From NCBI RefSeq assembly GCF_014207965.1, contig NZ_JACHLM010000001.1:248001-312000 (forward strand): DNA of 64,000 nt. The letters are read 5' to 3'. Numbering within the stretch: position 1 is the stretch's first letter; each line of letters begins with the position of its first letter. The notes below the pieces were generated by a model, which saw only the letters and a list, made by a program, of their open reading frames with translations, was not told the origin of the DNA and ran no database searches. This DNA comes from Brevundimonas bullata. Its GTDB lineage: Bacteria > Pseudomonadota > Alphaproteobacteria > Caulobacterales > Caulobacteraceae. Shown one piece after another: positions 34,324-46,093 of the stretch. The translations under genes and the position numbers were made by a program.

Positions 34324-35078
34324 TCATCTATCCCGCCATTGACCTGATCGACGGCCATGCGGTTCGCCTGTTGCACGGCGATTTCAATCACGTGACCCGC
34401 TACGACGCCCATCCCGCCAACCGGATGGCGGCCTTCACCGCCGAGGGGGCCGAGTGGATCCACGTCATCGACCTGGACGGGGCCAAGGCGGGCGAGGCGC
34501 GCCAGTATGCGCTGATCGGCGACATGGCGCGGGCGGTGGACATCAAGGTCCAGTCCGGCGGCGGCGTGCGCTCGGAAAAGGATATCGAACACCTGCTGGG
34601 GGCCGGGATCAGCCGCGTCGTCATCGGCTCTCTGGCCGTCACCGACACGGATCAGGTGCTGAAATGGCTGGAGCAGTTCGGCCCCAAGGCCATCGCCCTG
34701 GCCCTGGACGTGAGAAACGAGAACGGCCTGCCCGTGCCCGCCCTGAAGGGCTGGACCCAGTCGTCGGGCGTGGATCTGTGGAGCGTGCTGGATCGCTATC
34801 CGGTCGGGATGCTGCGCCATATCCTGATCACGGACGTCGAGCGCGACGGCGCCCTGACGGGTCTGAACCGGGCGCTTCTGTCCGAGGCCATCGCGCGTCG
34901 CCCCGAGCTGGAGATCCAGGCCTCGGGCGGGATCGCCAGTCTGGAGGACCTGACCACCGCCAAGACCATCGGCTGCGCCGGGGCCATTACCGGCCGCGCT
35001 ATCTATGCCGGTCGCTTCACCGTGGCTGAGGCCATCGAGGCCGTGAACATGGCCCCGGTTTCGGCCAATGACCGCTAG
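34320..35078 (+). CDS. hisA: ProFAR isomerase
   Basis: A 252-residue TIM barrel that isomerises the phosphoribosyl intermediate (ProFAR to PRFAR). [20 protein letters not shown] is the family start with catalytic Asp in AIDL; other landmarks are [45 protein letters not shown] with catalytic Asp and [12 protein letters not shown]. It starts with GTG, overlapping hisH, and overlaps hisF by 11 bp, so hisH-hisA-hisF are tightly coupled. Confidence 0.95.
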   Translation: MIIYPAIDLIDGHAVRLLHGDFNHVTRYDAHPANRMAAFTAEGAEWIHVIDLDGAKAGEARQYALIGDMARAVDIKVQSGGGVRSEKDIEHLLGAGISRVVIGSLAVTDTDQVLKWLEQFGPKAIALALDVRNENGLPVPALKGWTQSSGVDLWSVLDRYPVGMLRHILITDVERDGALTGLNRALLSEAIARRPELEIQASGGIASLEDLTTAKTIGCAGAITGRAIYAGRFTVAEAIEAVNMAPVSANDR

Positions 35079-35835
35079 GCGCATCATCCCCTGCCTCGAC
35101 GTCAAGGTCGGGCGGGTGGTCAAGGGCGTGCGGTTCGAGGGCCACGTGGACATGGGCGACGCCGCCGAACTGGCCGCGCGCTATCGCGATCAGGGCGCCG
35201 ACGAACTGGTCTTTTACGACATCACGGCCAGCCCCGAGGGGCGGACGCTGGACTATGGCTGGGTGCAGGATATCGCCCGGCTGCTGGACATCCCCTTCTG
35301 CGTCGCCGGCGGCATCCGCACGGTGGAGCAGGCGGCGCGCTGTCTGGATCACGGGGCGGACAAGGTGTCGATCAACTCGCCCGCCCTGGAACGGCCTGAG
35401 CTGATCGGCGAGATGGCGCAGAGGCTGGGGCGACAATGCGTCGTCGTCGGCGTCGACAGCGCCTTTCAGGACGGCGAATGGCGCGTCCACAAATACACCG
35501 GCGATCCCAACGCCCGGCGCGGCGCCGGCAAGCTGACCATGGACTGGATCGTCGAGGCGCAAGGCCTGGGCGCCGGGGAGATCGTGCTGAACTGCATCGA
35601 TCAGGACGGGGTGCGGCGCGGCTATGACCTTGAACAACTGGCCGAGGCGCGGCGGCGGCTGAGCATTCCGCTGGTGGCGTCCGGCGGGGCCGGGGCGGTC
35701 GAGCATTTCCGCGACGTGTTTCTTGACGCCGACGTGTCGGGGGCGCTGGCCGCCAGCGTGTTTCACTCGGGCGCGATCGCGATTCCCGATCTCAAGCGTT
35801 ACCTGGACACGCAAGGCGTGGAGGTGAGGATATGA
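35068..35835 (+). CDS. hisF: Imidazole glycerol phosphate synthase, cyclase subunit
   Basis: A 255-residue TIM barrel that forms imidazole glycerol phosphate and AICAR with ammonia from HisH. Family motifs: [19 protein letters not shown] (catalytic Asp in CLDV), [63 protein letters not shown] with the second catalytic Asp and [16 protein letters not shown]. Followed by a 128-bp palindromic repeat before hisIE. Confidence 0.96.
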   Translation: MTARRIIPCLDVKVGRVVKGVRFEGHVDMGDAAELAARYRDQGADELVFYDITASPEGRTLDYGWVQDIARLLDIPFCVAGGIRTVEQAARCLDHGADKVSINSPALERPELIGEMAQRLGRQCVVVGVDSAFQDGEWRVHKYTGDPNARRGAGKLTMDWIVEAQGLGAGEIVLNCIDQDGVRRGYDLEQLAEARRRLSIPLVASGGAGAVEHFRDVFLDADVSGALAASVFHSGAIAIPDLKRYLDTQGVEVRI

Positions 35836-35846
35836 CCCGCCTCCTC

Positions 35847-35974
35847 CCGCTCATCCCCGCGGAGGCGGGGACCCAGTGCTTTGGCGACAAACGCCGCATC
35901 CTGGGTTTCGCGAAGAAGGCCGCCGTCCGTCAGATGGCTCAAACCTGGGTCCCCGCCTCCGCGGGGATGAGCGG
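35847..35974. repeat. Palindromic repeat, family D copy 1 (hisF-hisIE)
   Basis: A 128-bp element with 29-bp perfect terminal inverted repeats (CCGCTCATCCCCGCGGAGGC... at the left). A copy of identical length lies at 38138-38265, with roughly nine in ten bases shared. The right end reads into GGAGAAG, the ribosome-binding site of hisIE. Confidence 0.88.
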
Positions 35975-35983
35975 AGAAGACAA

Positions 35984-36622
35984 ATGACCCCCTCCAACAC
36001 GCTCAATGTCTCTTCCATCGACTTCGCCAAGAGCGGCGGCCTGATCCCCGCCGTGGTGCAGGACGCCGACACCCTGCAGGTGCTGACCCTAGCCTATATG
36101 GACGAGGCGGCGTTGCGTGAGACGCTGGACAGCGGCCAGGCCACCTTCTTCTCGCGATCGCGGGGCGGACGGTGGCGCAAGGGCGAGACCTCGGGCGATT
36201 TTCTCAACGTCGTGTCGGTGACGCCGGACTGCGACGGCGACGCCGTGGTGGTGAAGGTGCGCCCCGTCGGCAACGCCTGCCATCTGAACCGCGTCAGCTG
36301 CTTCGGCGAGGAGGACGCGCCAGGCGTGGGCCGCATCGCGCGACTGGAGCGCACCATCCACGTCCGCGCCCAGGCCGACCCCAACGACAGCTGGACCGCC
36401 CGCCTGATCGCCCAGGGGCCGAAACGCGCCGCGCAGAAGGTCGGCGAGGAGGGCGTCGAGACGGCGCTGGCGGGGGCTGCGGGCGATGAGACGGAACTCG
36501 CCAGCGAGTCGGCGGATTTGATCTATCACCTGCTGGTCCTGCTCCATGCGCGTAACATGGTGTTTCAGGACGTGCTGGACGTCTTGGCCCGCCGCGCGCA
36601 ACCGGCCAAGGACGATAGCTAG
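35984..36622 (+). CDS. hisIE: Bifunctional phosphoribosyl-AMP cyclohydrolase / phosphoribosyl-ATP pyrophosphatase
   Basis: A 212-residue fusion for steps 2 and 3. The HisI part (1-110) has IPAVVQDADTLQVLTLAYMD, FFSRSRGGRWRKGETSG and DCDGDAVVVKVRPVGNACHL, with the metal-binding Asp residues and cysteines. The HisE part (about 118-205) contains KRAAQKVGEEGVETALAGAA and ESADLIYHLLVLLHARNM, the MazG-like acidic metal sites. The ATG at 35984 follows GGAGAAG by 6 bases; the earlier in-frame start would read through the repeat. Confidence 0.95.
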   Translation: MTPSNTLNVSSIDFAKSGGLIPAVVQDADTLQVLTLAYMDEAALRETLDSGQATFFSRSRGGRWRKGETSGDFLNVVSVTPDCDGDAVVVKVRPVGNACHLNRVSCFGEEDAPGVGRIARLERTIHVRAQADPNDSWTARLIAQGPKRAAQKVGEEGVETALAGAAGDETELASESADLIYHLLVLLHARNMVFQDVLDVLARRAQPAKDDS

Positions 36623-36669
36623 ACATTAAGACGCAACCCCGCAGGTCGGGGTCATGGAGGAAAGCGCGA

Positions 36670-38130
<1,461 letters not shown>

Positions 38131-38137
38131 TCACCAT

Positions 38138-38265
38138 CCGCTCATTCCCGCGGAGGCGGGGACCCAGCGCTTTGGCGACAGACGCCGCGTTCTGGGTGGC
38201 GCAGACAGGGCCGCCGTCCGTCAGATGGCTCAAACCTGGGTCCCCGCCTCCGCGGGGATGAGCGG
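38138..38265. repeat. Palindromic repeat, family D copy 2 (zwf-pgl)
   Basis: A 128-bp copy of the 35847 element; the terminal inverted repeat has one mismatch. Its right end overlaps GGGAGGG, the ribosome-binding site of pgl. The left end begins 7 bases after the zwf stop codon. Confidence 0.88.
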
Positions 38266-38274
38266 GAGGGTTTG

Positions 38275-38982
38275 ATGACCACGATTGAAGTTTTCCCCAC
38301 CGCCGCCGCCTGGGCCGAGGCCTGCGCCGCGCGTCTGGGCGAAACCCTGGGCGCGGCTGTGCTCGAACAGGGGCGCGCGGTTTTCGCCGGCGCCGGCGGC
38401 TCGACCCCCTCGCCCATCTATGCCGATCTGGCGCGCATCGATCTGGACTGGTCCCGGGTCGTCGTCACCCTGGTGGACGAACGCTATGTGGCCGAGACTT
38501 CCCCGGACTCGAACGCCGCCCTGATGAAACGGACCCTGCTGACCGGCCCCGCGTCCGCCGCGCGTTTCCTGCCGTTGTATGCGCCGTCGGTCACCGTGGA
38601 CCGCGCCGCCGCTGAGGCGTCGAAGGCGCTGAAGGGTGAAGGCGGGCGTCTGGACGCCGTCCTGCTGGGCATGGGCGAGGATGGGCATATCTGCTCGATG
38701 TTCCCCGAAAGCCCGACGCTGAAGACCCTGCTGACGCCCGATCTGAAGCCCGCCGTCTATGGCGTGCCGCCGGGCAGGGACGGTTTGGCGCCGCCGCAGG
38801 AACGTTTGTCGATCAACCTGCCCTATCTGGCGAAGGCGCGGCGCGTGGTGCTGGCCCTGACCGGCGCGAAAAAGCGCGCCGTGTTCGAGCGCGAAGCGGC
38901 GGGCGATCCCCGCGTCCAGCCCATCGCCGCCTTGATCGCTGCGAAGGTTCCCCTCGAAGTGCTTTGGACGGAGGCCGTCTGA
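38275..38982 (+). CDS. pgl: 6-phosphogluconolactonase
   Basis: A 235-residue lactonase of the NagB/RpiA fold that opens 6-phosphogluconolactone. Motifs: [20 protein letters not shown] (phosphate loop), [20 protein letters not shown] and [19 protein letters not shown], the family signature with active-site residues. GGGAGGG lies 5 bases before the ATG. The stop codon shares a base with the edd start (TGATG). Confidence 0.94.
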   Translation: MTTIEVFPTAAAWAEACAARLGETLGAAVLEQGRAVFAGAGGSTPSPIYADLARIDLDWSRVVVTLVDERYVAETSPDSNAALMKRTLLTGPASAARFLPLYAPSVTVDRAAAEASKALKGEGGRLDAVLLGMGEDGHICSMFPESPTLKTLLTPDLKPAVYGVPPGRDGLAPPQERLSINLPYLAKARRVVLALTGAKKRAVFEREAAGDPRVQPIAALIAAKVPLEVLWTEAV

Positions 38983-40871
38983 TGGCTCTCAACCCCGTAG
39001 TCGCGGAAGTCACCGCCCGCATCACTGAGCGCAGCCGCGCCACCCGCGCCGACTACATCCGCCGCATGGACGCCGCCCGCGACAGCGGGGCCGGTCGCGC
39101 CAAGCTGTCCTGCGCCAACTGGGCGCATGCGTTTGCCGGCCAAACCATCGCCGACAAGCTGAGGGCCATGGACGGCTCCAGGCCCAATGTCGGCGTGGTC
39201 ACCGCCTACAACGACATGCTGTCGGCGCATCAGCCGTTCGAGCGCTTTCCCGCCGTGATCCGTCAAGCGGTGCGCGAAGTCGGCGCCACGGCCCAGGTGG
39301 CGGGCGGAACCCCGGCCATGTGCGACGGCGTCACCCAGGGTCGGCCCGGCATGGAGCTGTCGCTGTTCAGCCGCGACGCCATCGCCATGGCGACGGGCGT
39401 GGCCCTGACCCACGACGCCTTTGACGCCGCCATGATGCTGGGCGTCTGCGACAAGATCGTGCCGGGCCTGTTCATGGGCGCGCTGGCCTTTGGACATCTG
39501 CCGGTCGTGTTCGCGCCTGCGGGACCGATGCCGTCTGGCATCCCCAATGCCGAGAAGGCCCGCGTGCGGGCGCTGTACGCCCAGAACCAGGTGGATCGCG
39601 CCACCCTGCTGCAAAGCGAGATCGGCAGCTACCACTCGCCGGGCACCTGCACCTTCTACGGCACGGCCAACTCCAACCAGATGATGATGGAGATCGCGGG
39701 CCTGCACATGCCCTCGACCGCCTTCGTTCATCCCGAGACCGGACTGCGCGACGCCTTGACCGCCGCCGCCGCCAAGCGCGCGGTCGAACTGGCGCGGTCA
39801 GGCGAGGGCCGCATGGCCGACGTCATCAGCGAGAAGTCGATCGTCAACATGATCGTGGCCCTGCTGGCCACCGGCGGCTCGACCAACCACGCCATCCATC
39901 TGGTGGCCATGGCGCGGGCGGCGGGGGTGCTGATCGACTGGACCGACATGGACCAGCTGTCCTCGGTGACGCCGCTGCTGGCGCGGGTCTATCCCAACGG
40001 CTCGGCGGACGTGAACGCCTTCCAGGCGGCGGGCGGCGTGGCCTTCGTCACGCGCGAACTGGCCCAGGCGGGCCATATCCACTCGGACGTCACGACCGTC
40101 ATGGGTCAGGGGATCGAGGCCTATTTCCAGGAACCGTCGCTGGTGGACGGCGAACTGGTCTGGCGCGACGGGGTCAGCGAGAGTCTGGACCGCGACATCC
40201 TGCGTCCCGCCGCCGATCCCTTCGACAAGGAGGGGGGGTTGCGCCTGGTGCAGGGCGATCTGGGTCGGGCGGTGATCAAGGTCTCGGCGGTCAAACCCGA
40301 GAACCGCATCGTCGAGGCCCCTGCCGCCGTGTTCGAGACCCAGGAAGACGCCTTGGCCGCCTTCAAAGCCGGGCAGCTGGATCGCGACGTGGTGGTGGTG
40401 CTGCGCTTCCAGGGCCCGCGCGCCAACGGCATGCCGGAACTGCACAGCCTGTCGCCGGCCTTGGGCGTGCTGCAGGACAAGGGCTTCAAGGTCGCCTTCG
40501 TCACCGACGGCCGCATGTCGGGCGCCAGCGGCAAGACCCCCGCCGCCATCCACGTCAGCCCCGAGGCCCTGGCGGGCGGCCCGCTGGCCCACGTTCAGGA
40601 CGGCGACATCATCCGCCTGGACGCCGAGGCCGGGGTGCTGACCACGGTCGGGGTGGCGGATCTGACGGCGCGACCGCTGGCCGTGCGCTCGACCGCCAAC
40701 GCCGAGGGTTCCTCCTGGGGCTATGGCCGCGAACTGTTCGGGGCCTTCCGTCATGTCGTGACCACGGCCGAACAGGGGGCCACCGTCTGCTTCGCCGTGC
40801 CCGCCGGAGCCGGCGGCCATACGGACACGCCTCCCAATCCCAATGTCGTTGATCGCACGGTAGACGCCTGA
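38982..40871 (+). CDS. edd: Phosphogluconate dehydratase
   Basis: A 629-residue Fe-S dehydratase of the IlvD/Edd family converting 6-phosphogluconate to [56 protein letters not shown] and [20 protein letters not shown] carry the cysteines that hold the cluster; the C-terminus has [23 protein letters not shown]. It is coupled to pgl and glk by one-base stop/start overlaps. The aldolase partner eda is 8 kb downstream and not part of this operon. Confidence 0.96.
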   Translation: MALNPVVAEVTARITERSRATRADYIRRMDAARDSGAGRAKLSCANWAHAFAGQTIADKLRAMDGSRPNVGVVTAYNDMLSAHQPFERFPAVIRQAVREVGATAQVAGGTPAMCDGVTQGRPGMELSLFSRDAIAMATGVALTHDAFDAAMMLGVCDKIVPGLFMGALAFGHLPVVFAPAGPMPSGIPNAEKARVRALYAQNQVDRATLLQSEIGSYHSPGTCTFYGTANSNQMMMEIAGLHMPSTAFVHPETGLRDALTAAAAKRAVELARSGEGRMADVISEKSIVNMIVALLATGGSTNHAIHLVAMARAAGVLIDWTDMDQLSSVTPLLARVYPNGSADVNAFQAAGGVAFVTRELAQAGHIHSDVTTVMGQGIEAYFQEPSLVDGELVWRDGVSESLDRDILRPAADPFDKEGGLRLVQGDLGRAVIKVSAVKPENRIVEAPAAVFETQEDALAAFKAGQLDRDVVVVLRFQGPRANGMPELHSLSPALGVLQDKGFKVAFVTDGRMSGASGKTPAAIHVSPEALAGGPLAHVQDGDIIRLDAEAGVLTTVGVADLTARPLAVRSTANAEGSSWGYGRELFGAFRHVVTTAEQGATVCFAVPAGAGGHTDTPPNPNVVDRTVDA

Positions 40872-41839
40872 TGACTGATCAGATTCTTCTCGTCGGCGAT
40901 GTCGGCGGCACCAACGCCCGTTTCGCCCTGACCCGCATGGTCGACGGCCGTCCGGTGCTGGAACATCACGAGAGCTTCCCCGCCGAGACCTATCCGACCT
41001 TCCTCGGCGGAGTGAAGGCCTTCATCGACGGCTGCGCGGTCAAGCCGACCGGCGGCGTCATCGCCGTGGCCGGCCCTGTGACGGACGGCGAAATCGACCT
41101 GACCAACTCGCCGTGGCGGGTGTCGGAAGGCGAGCTTCAGACCCTGGGGCTGAACCCGGTCAAGCTGATCAACGACTTCGAGGCCCTGGCCTGGGGCGCG
41201 CCCATCGTGCCGGAGGCCGAGCTGGCCTCGCTGGGCGGGCCGTTGGACGGAGATCCGCACGCCACGGTGGCGGTGCTCGGCCCCGGCACCGGCTTCGGCG
41301 TCTCGGCCCTGGTGCGCGACGCCCATGGGCGCGAGATGGCCATGCCCTCCGAGGGCGGCCACGCCTGCTTCCCGCCCGGCGACGCGGTGGAGGACGAAAT
41401 CCTGCGCATCCTGCGTCGCCGCTATGACCGCGTCTCGATCGAGCGCCTGATCTGCGGCCCCGGCCTTCTGAACATGCACCGCGCCCTGGCCGAGATCGAC
41501 GGGCGCGAGACCCATATCGACGACCCGGCCGAGATCACGGAGACCGCGCTGAACGACCCGAACACGCCCTGCGGCGCGACCTTGGCGCGCTTCTGCGCCA
41601 TCCTGGGCGCCGTGGCCGGGGATATCGCCCTGACGACGGGTGCGCGCGGCGGAGTCTATATCGCCGGGGGCATCGCCCCGCGCATCCTGCCCTTCCTCAA
41701 GGCCAGTCCGTTTCGCGAACGGTTCGAGCGCAAGGGCCGGTTCAAGGAATACATGCAGGCCATCCCGACCAAGGTGATCCTGCACAAGCACGCGGCCCTG
41801 CTGGGGGCCGCGCGGGTGGCCTTCGTCGAGGCCGGATGA
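40871..41839 (+). CDS. glk: Glucokinase
   Basis: A 322-residue ATP-dependent kinase of the Glk family, phosphorylating glucose in the cytoplasm. LLVGDVGGTNARFALTRM is the ATP phosphate-binding motif, LINDFEALAWGAP contains the catalytic Asp, VLGPGTGFGVSAL and PSEGGHACFPP are sugar-binding, and GGVYIAGGIAPRIL is the adenosine motif. Last gene of the his/Entner-Doudoroff run; together zwf, pgl, edd and glk take glucose to KDPG. Confidence 0.95.
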   Translation: MTDQILLVGDVGGTNARFALTRMVDGRPVLEHHESFPAETYPTFLGGVKAFIDGCAVKPTGGVIAVAGPVTDGEIDLTNSPWRVSEGELQTLGLNPVKLINDFEALAWGAPIVPEAELASLGGPLDGDPHATVAVLGPGTGFGVSALVRDAHGREMAMPSEGGHACFPPGDAVEDEILRILRRRYDRVSIERLICGPGLLNMHRALAEIDGRETHIDDPAEITETALNDPNTPCGATLARFCAILGAVAGDIALTTGARGGVYIAGGIAPRILPFLKASPFRERFERKGRFKEYMQAIPTKVILHKHAALLGAARVAFVEAG

Positions 41840-41914
41840 CACAAAAACTCACGGCGGCGTGAACCGAACGTGATGCAGGCGCGTTCTTCAGGCTCAATCC
41901 TTTGGAGGAACACC

Positions 41915-42172
41915 ATGCGTAAACTCGTTCTCGCCGCCGCTTCCATCGTCGCCGTCGCCGGTCTGGCCGCCTGCGGTGAAAGCGCCGCCGACAAGGCCGC
42001 CGAGCAAAAGGCTGACGCTCTGGAGGCCCAGGCCGCCGCGACCCCGAACGAAGCCCAGGAACAGGCCCTGAACGCCGAAGCCGACCGCATCGAGCAACAG
42101 GCCGGCAACGCCGACGGCGGCATGACCACCTCGAACACGCCGAACACCTCACCGAGCACGCCCGCCAACTAA
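41915..42172 (+). CDS. Small Ala/Glu-rich lipoprotein, 85 residues
   Basis: Begins with a lipoprotein signal MRKLVLAAASIVAVAGLAAC; the lipobox is L-A-A-C with lipidated Cys20. The mature part is a charged, alanine-rich helix (ADKAAEQKADALEAQAAATP, EAQEQALNAEADRIEQQAGN) likely to form a coiled coil, then a Thr/Ser/Pro-rich tail. GGAGGAA lies 6 bases before the ATG. The plan resembles Lpp-like or entericidin-like small lipoproteins, but no family is certain. A strong terminator follows. Confidence 0.78.
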   Translation: MRKLVLAAASIVAVAGLAACGESAADKAAEQKADALEAQAAATPNEAQEQALNAEADRIEQQAGNADGGMTTSNTPNTSPSTPAN

Positions 42173-42196
42173 GGCGGTCCGATCCGAACCGACAAG

Positions 42197-42227
42197 GCCC
42201 CCGCCGCGAAAGCAGCGGGGGCTTTTT
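42197..42227 (+). terminator. Rho-independent terminator after the small lipoprotein gene
   Basis: A GC-rich stem GCCCCCGC/GCGGGGGC with a short loop, followed by TTTTT on the plus strand. It lies 25 bases after the lipoprotein stop codon. Confidence 0.88.
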
Positions 42228-42237
42228 CATGGAAGTT

Positions 42238-43041
42238 TCAGACGCGCTTCGGCGGCCAGGGGATGAAGGCGCTGGTGCGTTTCACATAGTCGGCGTAGCC
42301 GGGCCGCGACTTGTGAATGGCCTTCTCGGTCAGGCCGATGCCGGACCAGCGCGTCAGGGTGAAGGTCAGGAACAGCGGCCCCGCGATCGACCACAGCCCC
42401 GGCCCCGTCTCGGCCGCGATCAGATACAGACCCCACCAGACGCAGGCGTCCCCGAAATAGTTGGGATGGCGGGTATAGCGCCACAGGCCGGTGTCCAGCA
42501 CCTGACCCTTGCGCGCCGGATCATTGCGGAAGGTCGTCAGTTGGGCGTCGCCCACCGTCTCGAACACGATGCCGATCAGCGCCAGCCCGACGCCGATCCA
42601 GCCGACCACGCCCACAGCAGGCTGGGCCGCGACCTGGCCCAGTTGCACCGGCAGAGCGGTCAGCCAGGCCAGGACGCCCTGGGGGAGGAAGACCATCAGC
42701 AGGGCCGTGCGCGAGAAACCCCAGCCTTTTTTACGCTCCTGCGCCTGGAGGATGGCGACATAGCGCCCGTCCGCCCCATGCGCCCGCCAACGCCGCAGCA
42801 GATGCCAGGCCAGCCGCAGCGCCCAGATCCCGCACAGGCCCACCAGAAGGGCCGACCGCGTGGGGTCGCCTTCCGCACGCGGCCAGGTCGCCAGAGCCAG
42901 CATCAACATGCCCAGGGGCCAGACCCCGTCGATGAAGCTGACATCCCCCAGCCGCACGGCCACCCGCCACAGCGCCGTCATGACCGCCAGGATCAGGACC
43001 AGATTGAGCAACAGGAGCAGGGCGATCTCGGACAGGGTCAT
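42238..43041 (-). CDS. DUF1295 / steroid 5-alpha-reductase-like membrane protein
   Basis: A 267-residue protein with six or seven membrane helices. The signature of the DUF1295/isoprenylcysteine methyltransferase-like fold is in the C-terminal part: VLDTGLWRYTRHPNYFGDAC, followed by LYLIAAETGPGLWSIAGPLF and TEKAIHKSRPGYADYVKRTS, residues that bind NADPH or SAM in related enzymes. VSFIDGVWPLGML near residue 35 is also typical. The substrate is unknown. Last gene of a minus-strand run that starts with the acyl-CoA dehydrogenases. Confidence 0.88.
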   Translation of the reverse strand: MTLSEIALLLLLNLVLILAVMTALWRVAVRLGDVSFIDGVWPLGMLMLALATWPRAEGDPTRSALLVGLCGIWALRLAWHLLRRWRAHGADGRYVAILQAQERKKGWGFSRTALLMVFLPQGVLAWLTALPVQLGQVAAQPAVGVVGWIGVGLALIGIVFETVGDAQLTTFRNDPARKGQVLDTGLWRYTRHPNYFGDACVWWGLYLIAAETGPGLWSIAGPLFLTFTLTRWSGIGLTEKAIHKSRPGYADYVKRTSAFIPWPPKRV

Positions 43042-43082
43042 GGCTCAGATACGTCCTTCAGCGCCGTGCGGATGACAGGGGC

Positions 43083-43466
43083 TCAGTCGATGCAGAGGGT
43101 CGCCTCGGCCTTGCCGTCCTTGACCGTGGTGCGGCAGCCGAAACGGTTGCTGTCGGCCTGACAGACGCCGGTCGCGGCGGTTCCGGCGGCGATGCCGCTA
43201 TTGCCCGCGATCTCGCAGTCGCCCTCGCATTGCGAGGCGTCGGTGCAGCGCTTGCCCGCGTCGGCGTATTTGACCACGCACTGCCAGGACTGCATCCGCC
43301 CGACCTGCCGCATCTCGCCGCCGCGCGCGGTGCAGGCGCTGGACGAAACGGTCATCTTCGGCGGTTCGGGGGCCTCGACGGCGGGGACGACCGGCTCGGG
43401 CGCGGGCGTCGGCGAGCAGGCGGCCAGTCCCAGACCGGCGGCAAAGAGAAGGGCTTTCAGCCTCAT
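43083..43466 (-). CDS. Cysteine-rich lipoprotein, 127 residues
   Basis: Lipoprotein signal MRKL-like start with lipobox GLAAC (Cys17). After a proline-rich linker the domain carries eight more cysteines ([55 protein letters not shown]), an even number suited to disulfides in the periplasm. No family recognised with confidence. It overlaps the end of hmgA by 4 bp, so it is translated from the same mRNA, but no functional link to homogentisate breakdown is obvious. Confidence 0.75.
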   Translation of the reverse strand: MRLKALLFAAGLGLAACSPTPAPEPVVPAVEAPEPPKMTVSSSACTARGGEMRQVGRMQSWQCVVKYADAGKRCTDASQCEGDCEIAGNSGIAAGTAATGVCQADSNRFGCRTTVKDGKAEATLCID

Positions 43467-44758
43467 CCGACCTGTCCTTTTTCGAACCCGGTCCAGCAGT
43501 CGTCGTAGTCGAGCTGCATCAGGGGCGTCGTCTCGGCCCAGGCCGTGGTGCGGATCGGCATCCGCGTCTCGAACATGAAGGCGAGGGTGTTCTCGATCTT
43601 GTGCGGTTTCAGCTCGGCGTTTGTGGCGCCGTTCCAGCTGGCCTGATCGGGGCCGTGGCCGCTCATGCGGTTGTGCAGGGACGCGCCGCCGGGGGCGAAG
43701 CCGCCCGCCTTGGCGTCGTACTCGCCGAAGATCAGCCCCATGAACTCGCTCATGACGTTCCTGTGGAACCAGGGCGGGCGGAAGGTGTCCTCGGCCACCA
43801 TCCAGCGCGGCGGGAAGATGACGAAGTCGCAGTTGGCCGTGCCGGGCGTGTCCGACGGCGAGGTCAGGACGGTGAAGATCGACGGATCCGGGTGGTCATA
43901 GCTGACCGTGCCGATGGTGTTGAACCGCGCCGTGTCATAGCGATAGGGGGCGTAGTTGCCGTGCCAGCCGACGACGTCCAGCGGGCTGTGGCCAAAGGTC
44001 GTGGCCCACAGCAGGCCGCCGTATTTCTGCACGCACTCCGTCGGGCGATCGACGTCCTCGAACCAGGCGACCGGGGTCTCGAAGTCGCGCGGATTGGCCA
44101 GTCCGTTTGAGCCGATGGGGCCGAGGTCCGGCAGGCGGAAGGGCGAACCGAAGTTCTCGCAAACATAGCCCCGCACTTCTGCGTCCACCTCGACGCGGAA
44201 GCGCACGCCGCGAGGGATGACCACCACATGGCCGGGCGCCGCCTCGATCACGCCCATCTCGGTGACGAAGCGGTGGCTTCCTTGCTGCGGCACGATCAGA
44301 AGTTCGCCGTCGGCGGAGTAGAAGACCCGATCCGTCATCGAGCGGTTGGCGACATAGAGGTGGATGCCCACGCCCGTCCCGGAATCCGCGTCGCCATTGC
44401 CGCCATAGGTGGTCAGGCCTTCAACCCAGTCGGTCGGCTGATCCGGCATGGTCAGGGGGTCCCAGCGCATGCGGTTGGGGTTGGGCGGGGTCTCGGTGAA
44501 GGGGCCTGAGCGCACGCGGCCCTGCGCGAACGGCTGATACGGTCCGTGCTGGGCCGAGGGCCGCAGACGATAGAGCCAGCTGCGCAGGTTATGGTCGCGC
44601 GGCGCGGTGAAGGCCGCGCCCGACAGCTGCTCGGCGTAAAGGCCCAGGGCCGGGCGCTGCGGCGAGTTGCGGCCGACCGGCAGGGCGCCCTCGACGGCCT
44701 CGGTGGCGAAGTGGTTGGCGAAGCCGGTCTGATAGGCGGGCGCGTTGGATCGCGTCAT
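43463..44758 (-). CDS. hmgA: Homogentisate 1,2-dioxygenase
   Basis: A 431-residue Fe(II) ring-cleaving dioxygenase of tyrosine and phenylalanine breakdown, giving maleylacetoacetate. [20 protein letters not shown] is the family start; later motifs are [20 protein letters not shown] and [20 protein letters not shown], which contain iron-ligand and active-site His, then [15 protein letters not shown] with the metal Glu and [10 protein letters not shown] with the third ligand region. The ATG at 44758 follows GGGAGA by 6 bases. The usual partners (hpd, maiA, fahA) are not in the window. Confidence 0.95.
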   Translation of the reverse strand: MTRSNAPAYQTGFANHFATEAVEGALPVGRNSPQRPALGLYAEQLSGAAFTAPRDHNLRSWLYRLRPSAQHGPYQPFAQGRVRSGPFTETPPNPNRMRWDPLTMPDQPTDWVEGLTTYGGNGDADSGTGVGIHLYVANRSMTDRVFYSADGELLIVPQQGSHRFVTEMGVIEAAPGHVVVIPRGVRFRVEVDAEVRGYVCENFGSPFRLPDLGPIGSNGLANPRDFETPVAWFEDVDRPTECVQKYGGLLWATTFGHSPLDVVGWHGNYAPYRYDTARFNTIGTVSYDHPDPSIFTVLTSPSDTPGTANCDFVIFPPRWMVAEDTFRPPWFHRNVMSEFMGLIFGEYDAKAGGFAPGGASLHNRMSGHGPDQASWNGATNAELKPHKIENTLAFMFETRMPIRTTAWAETTPLMQLDYDDCWTGFEKGQVG

Positions 44759-44845
44759 GTGGTTTCTCCCTTGCGGGAGGTTTAGCCGGGCCAAGCCGAT
44801 GCGTCACCCCGGCCCGGCTCAGCCTTGTCCTGGATCAAACGAGCG

Positions 44846-45964
44846 TCAGAAGCCCTGCGCCCGCGCCAGACGTTCAGCGTGGAAGCCCGCGTCGCCCAGC
44901 AGTTCGTTCAGGACGCGGACGCGCTTCATGAACAGGCCGACGTCGAACTCGTCGGTCATGCCGACGCCGCCGTGCATCTGCACCGCCTCCTGCACCGCCA
45001 GTTCGGCGACGCGGCCGGCCTTGGCCTTGGCGACGCCGGCGGCTTGCTCGGCGTCGGGACGGCCCGCGTCGATGGCTTGCAGGGCGGCCAAGGTCGCGGC
45101 CCTGGCCAGTTCCAGCTCGGTGAACAGGTGGGCGGCGCGGTGCTGCAGGGCCTGGAACTCACCGATCAGCTTGCCGAACTGCTTGCGGGTGCGCAGGTAT
45201 TCCAGCGTGATCTTGAAGGCCTGATCCCCCGCCCCGACCAGAGAGGCGGCGGCGCAGGCCCGGCCCAGCGTCAGCGCGGCGTCCAGCGGCCCCTGCCCCT
45301 CGCCCACTGCGCCGATCACGGCGTCGGCGTCCACCGCCACTTCGGTCAGGGTGACGCGCGCGGCGTTGTGGGCGTCGACCATGATGGTGCGCTCGACCGC
45401 GACGCCGGGGGTCTGCGGGTCGATCAGGAAGAGGGTCAGGCCTTCATCCGTCTGCGCCGCCACGATCAGGGCGTCGGCGACGTGGCCGTCCAGCACGAAG
45501 CCCTTGGCGCCGTTCAGCTTGAAGCCGTTGCCGGCGCGTTCGGCCCGCGTGGCGATCTTTGCGGGCGCGTGCTTGGGACCTTCATCCACGGCGAGGCTGA
45601 GGATGGCCTCGCCCGCCGAAATCTTGCCCAGCCAGGCCTTCTGCGTCTCCGAGCCCGCCGCCTTCAGCACCGTCGCCGCCAGAACGGACGAACCCACGAA
45701 GGGCGAGGGCGTCAGGGTGCGGCCCAGGCTCTCGGCGATGACGCCCGCCTCGACCGCGCCGAGGCCGGAGCCGCCGTCTTCTTCGGGGATGATGACGCCC
45801 GCAAAGCCCATCTCGCCGAAGGCTCGCCACAGGTCGCGCGAGACGCCGTCGGGGTCGCGGCTGTCGCGCAGTTTGCGCAGATGGGCGATGGGGGCATGTT
45901 CGCTCAGGAAGCCGTCGGCGGCGTCCTGAAGCATGGTCTGTTCTTCGGTCAGGATCAGGGGCAT
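44846..45964 (-). CDS. Acyl-CoA dehydrogenase, second of a pair
   Basis: A 372-residue flavoprotein. N-terminal helices with LTEEQTMLQDAADGFLSEHA, then MGFAGVIIPEEDGGSGLGAV and the C-terminal FAD contacts RTRKQFGKLIGEFQALQHRA and VQMHGGVGMTDEFDVGLFMK. The middle beta-domain is shorter than usual and lacks the common W-x-I-(T/S) segment, and the general-base glutamate position near the C-terminus is not clear by eye. Such divergent members usually form heteromers with a canonical acyl-CoA dehydrogenase, here the gene just upstream (46094-47278), as in steroid or cholate side-chain degradation. The preceding gap holds a palindromic repeat. Confidence 0.85.
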   Translation of the reverse strand: MPLILTEEQTMLQDAADGFLSEHAPIAHLRKLRDSRDPDGVSRDLWRAFGEMGFAGVIIPEEDGGSGLGAVEAGVIAESLGRTLTPSPFVGSSVLAATVLKAAGSETQKAWLGKISAGEAILSLAVDEGPKHAPAKIATRAERAGNGFKLNGAKGFVLDGHVADALIVAAQTDEGLTLFLIDPQTPGVAVERTIMVDAHNAARVTLTEVAVDADAVIGAVGEGQGPLDAALTLGRACAAASLVGAGDQAFKITLEYLRTRKQFGKLIGEFQALQHRAAHLFTELELARAATLAALQAIDAGRPDAEQAAGVAKAKAGRVAELAVQEAVQMHGGVGMTDEFDVGLFMKRVRVLNELLGDAGFHAERLARAQGF

Positions 45965-45981
45965 CAATCCTACTTTCTCTT

Positions 45982-46081
45982 CGTCATGCTCGGACTTGAT
46001 CCGAGCATCGGGCGTTGGGGCGAGCGGGCGGCGTCCAGGCCGGCGCCACCCTCGATCCTCGGGTCAAGCCCGAGGATGACG
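45982..46081. repeat. Palindromic repeat, family A-like, between two acyl-CoA dehydrogenase genes
   Basis: A 100-bp element with ends CGTCAT... and ...ATGACG, and two hairpins (CTCGGACTTGATCCGAG and CCTCGGGTCAAGCCCGAGG). End sequences are shared with family A at 1024 and 1721, but the interior differs. Confidence 0.7.
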
Positions 46082-46093
46082 GCGGGCATGGGC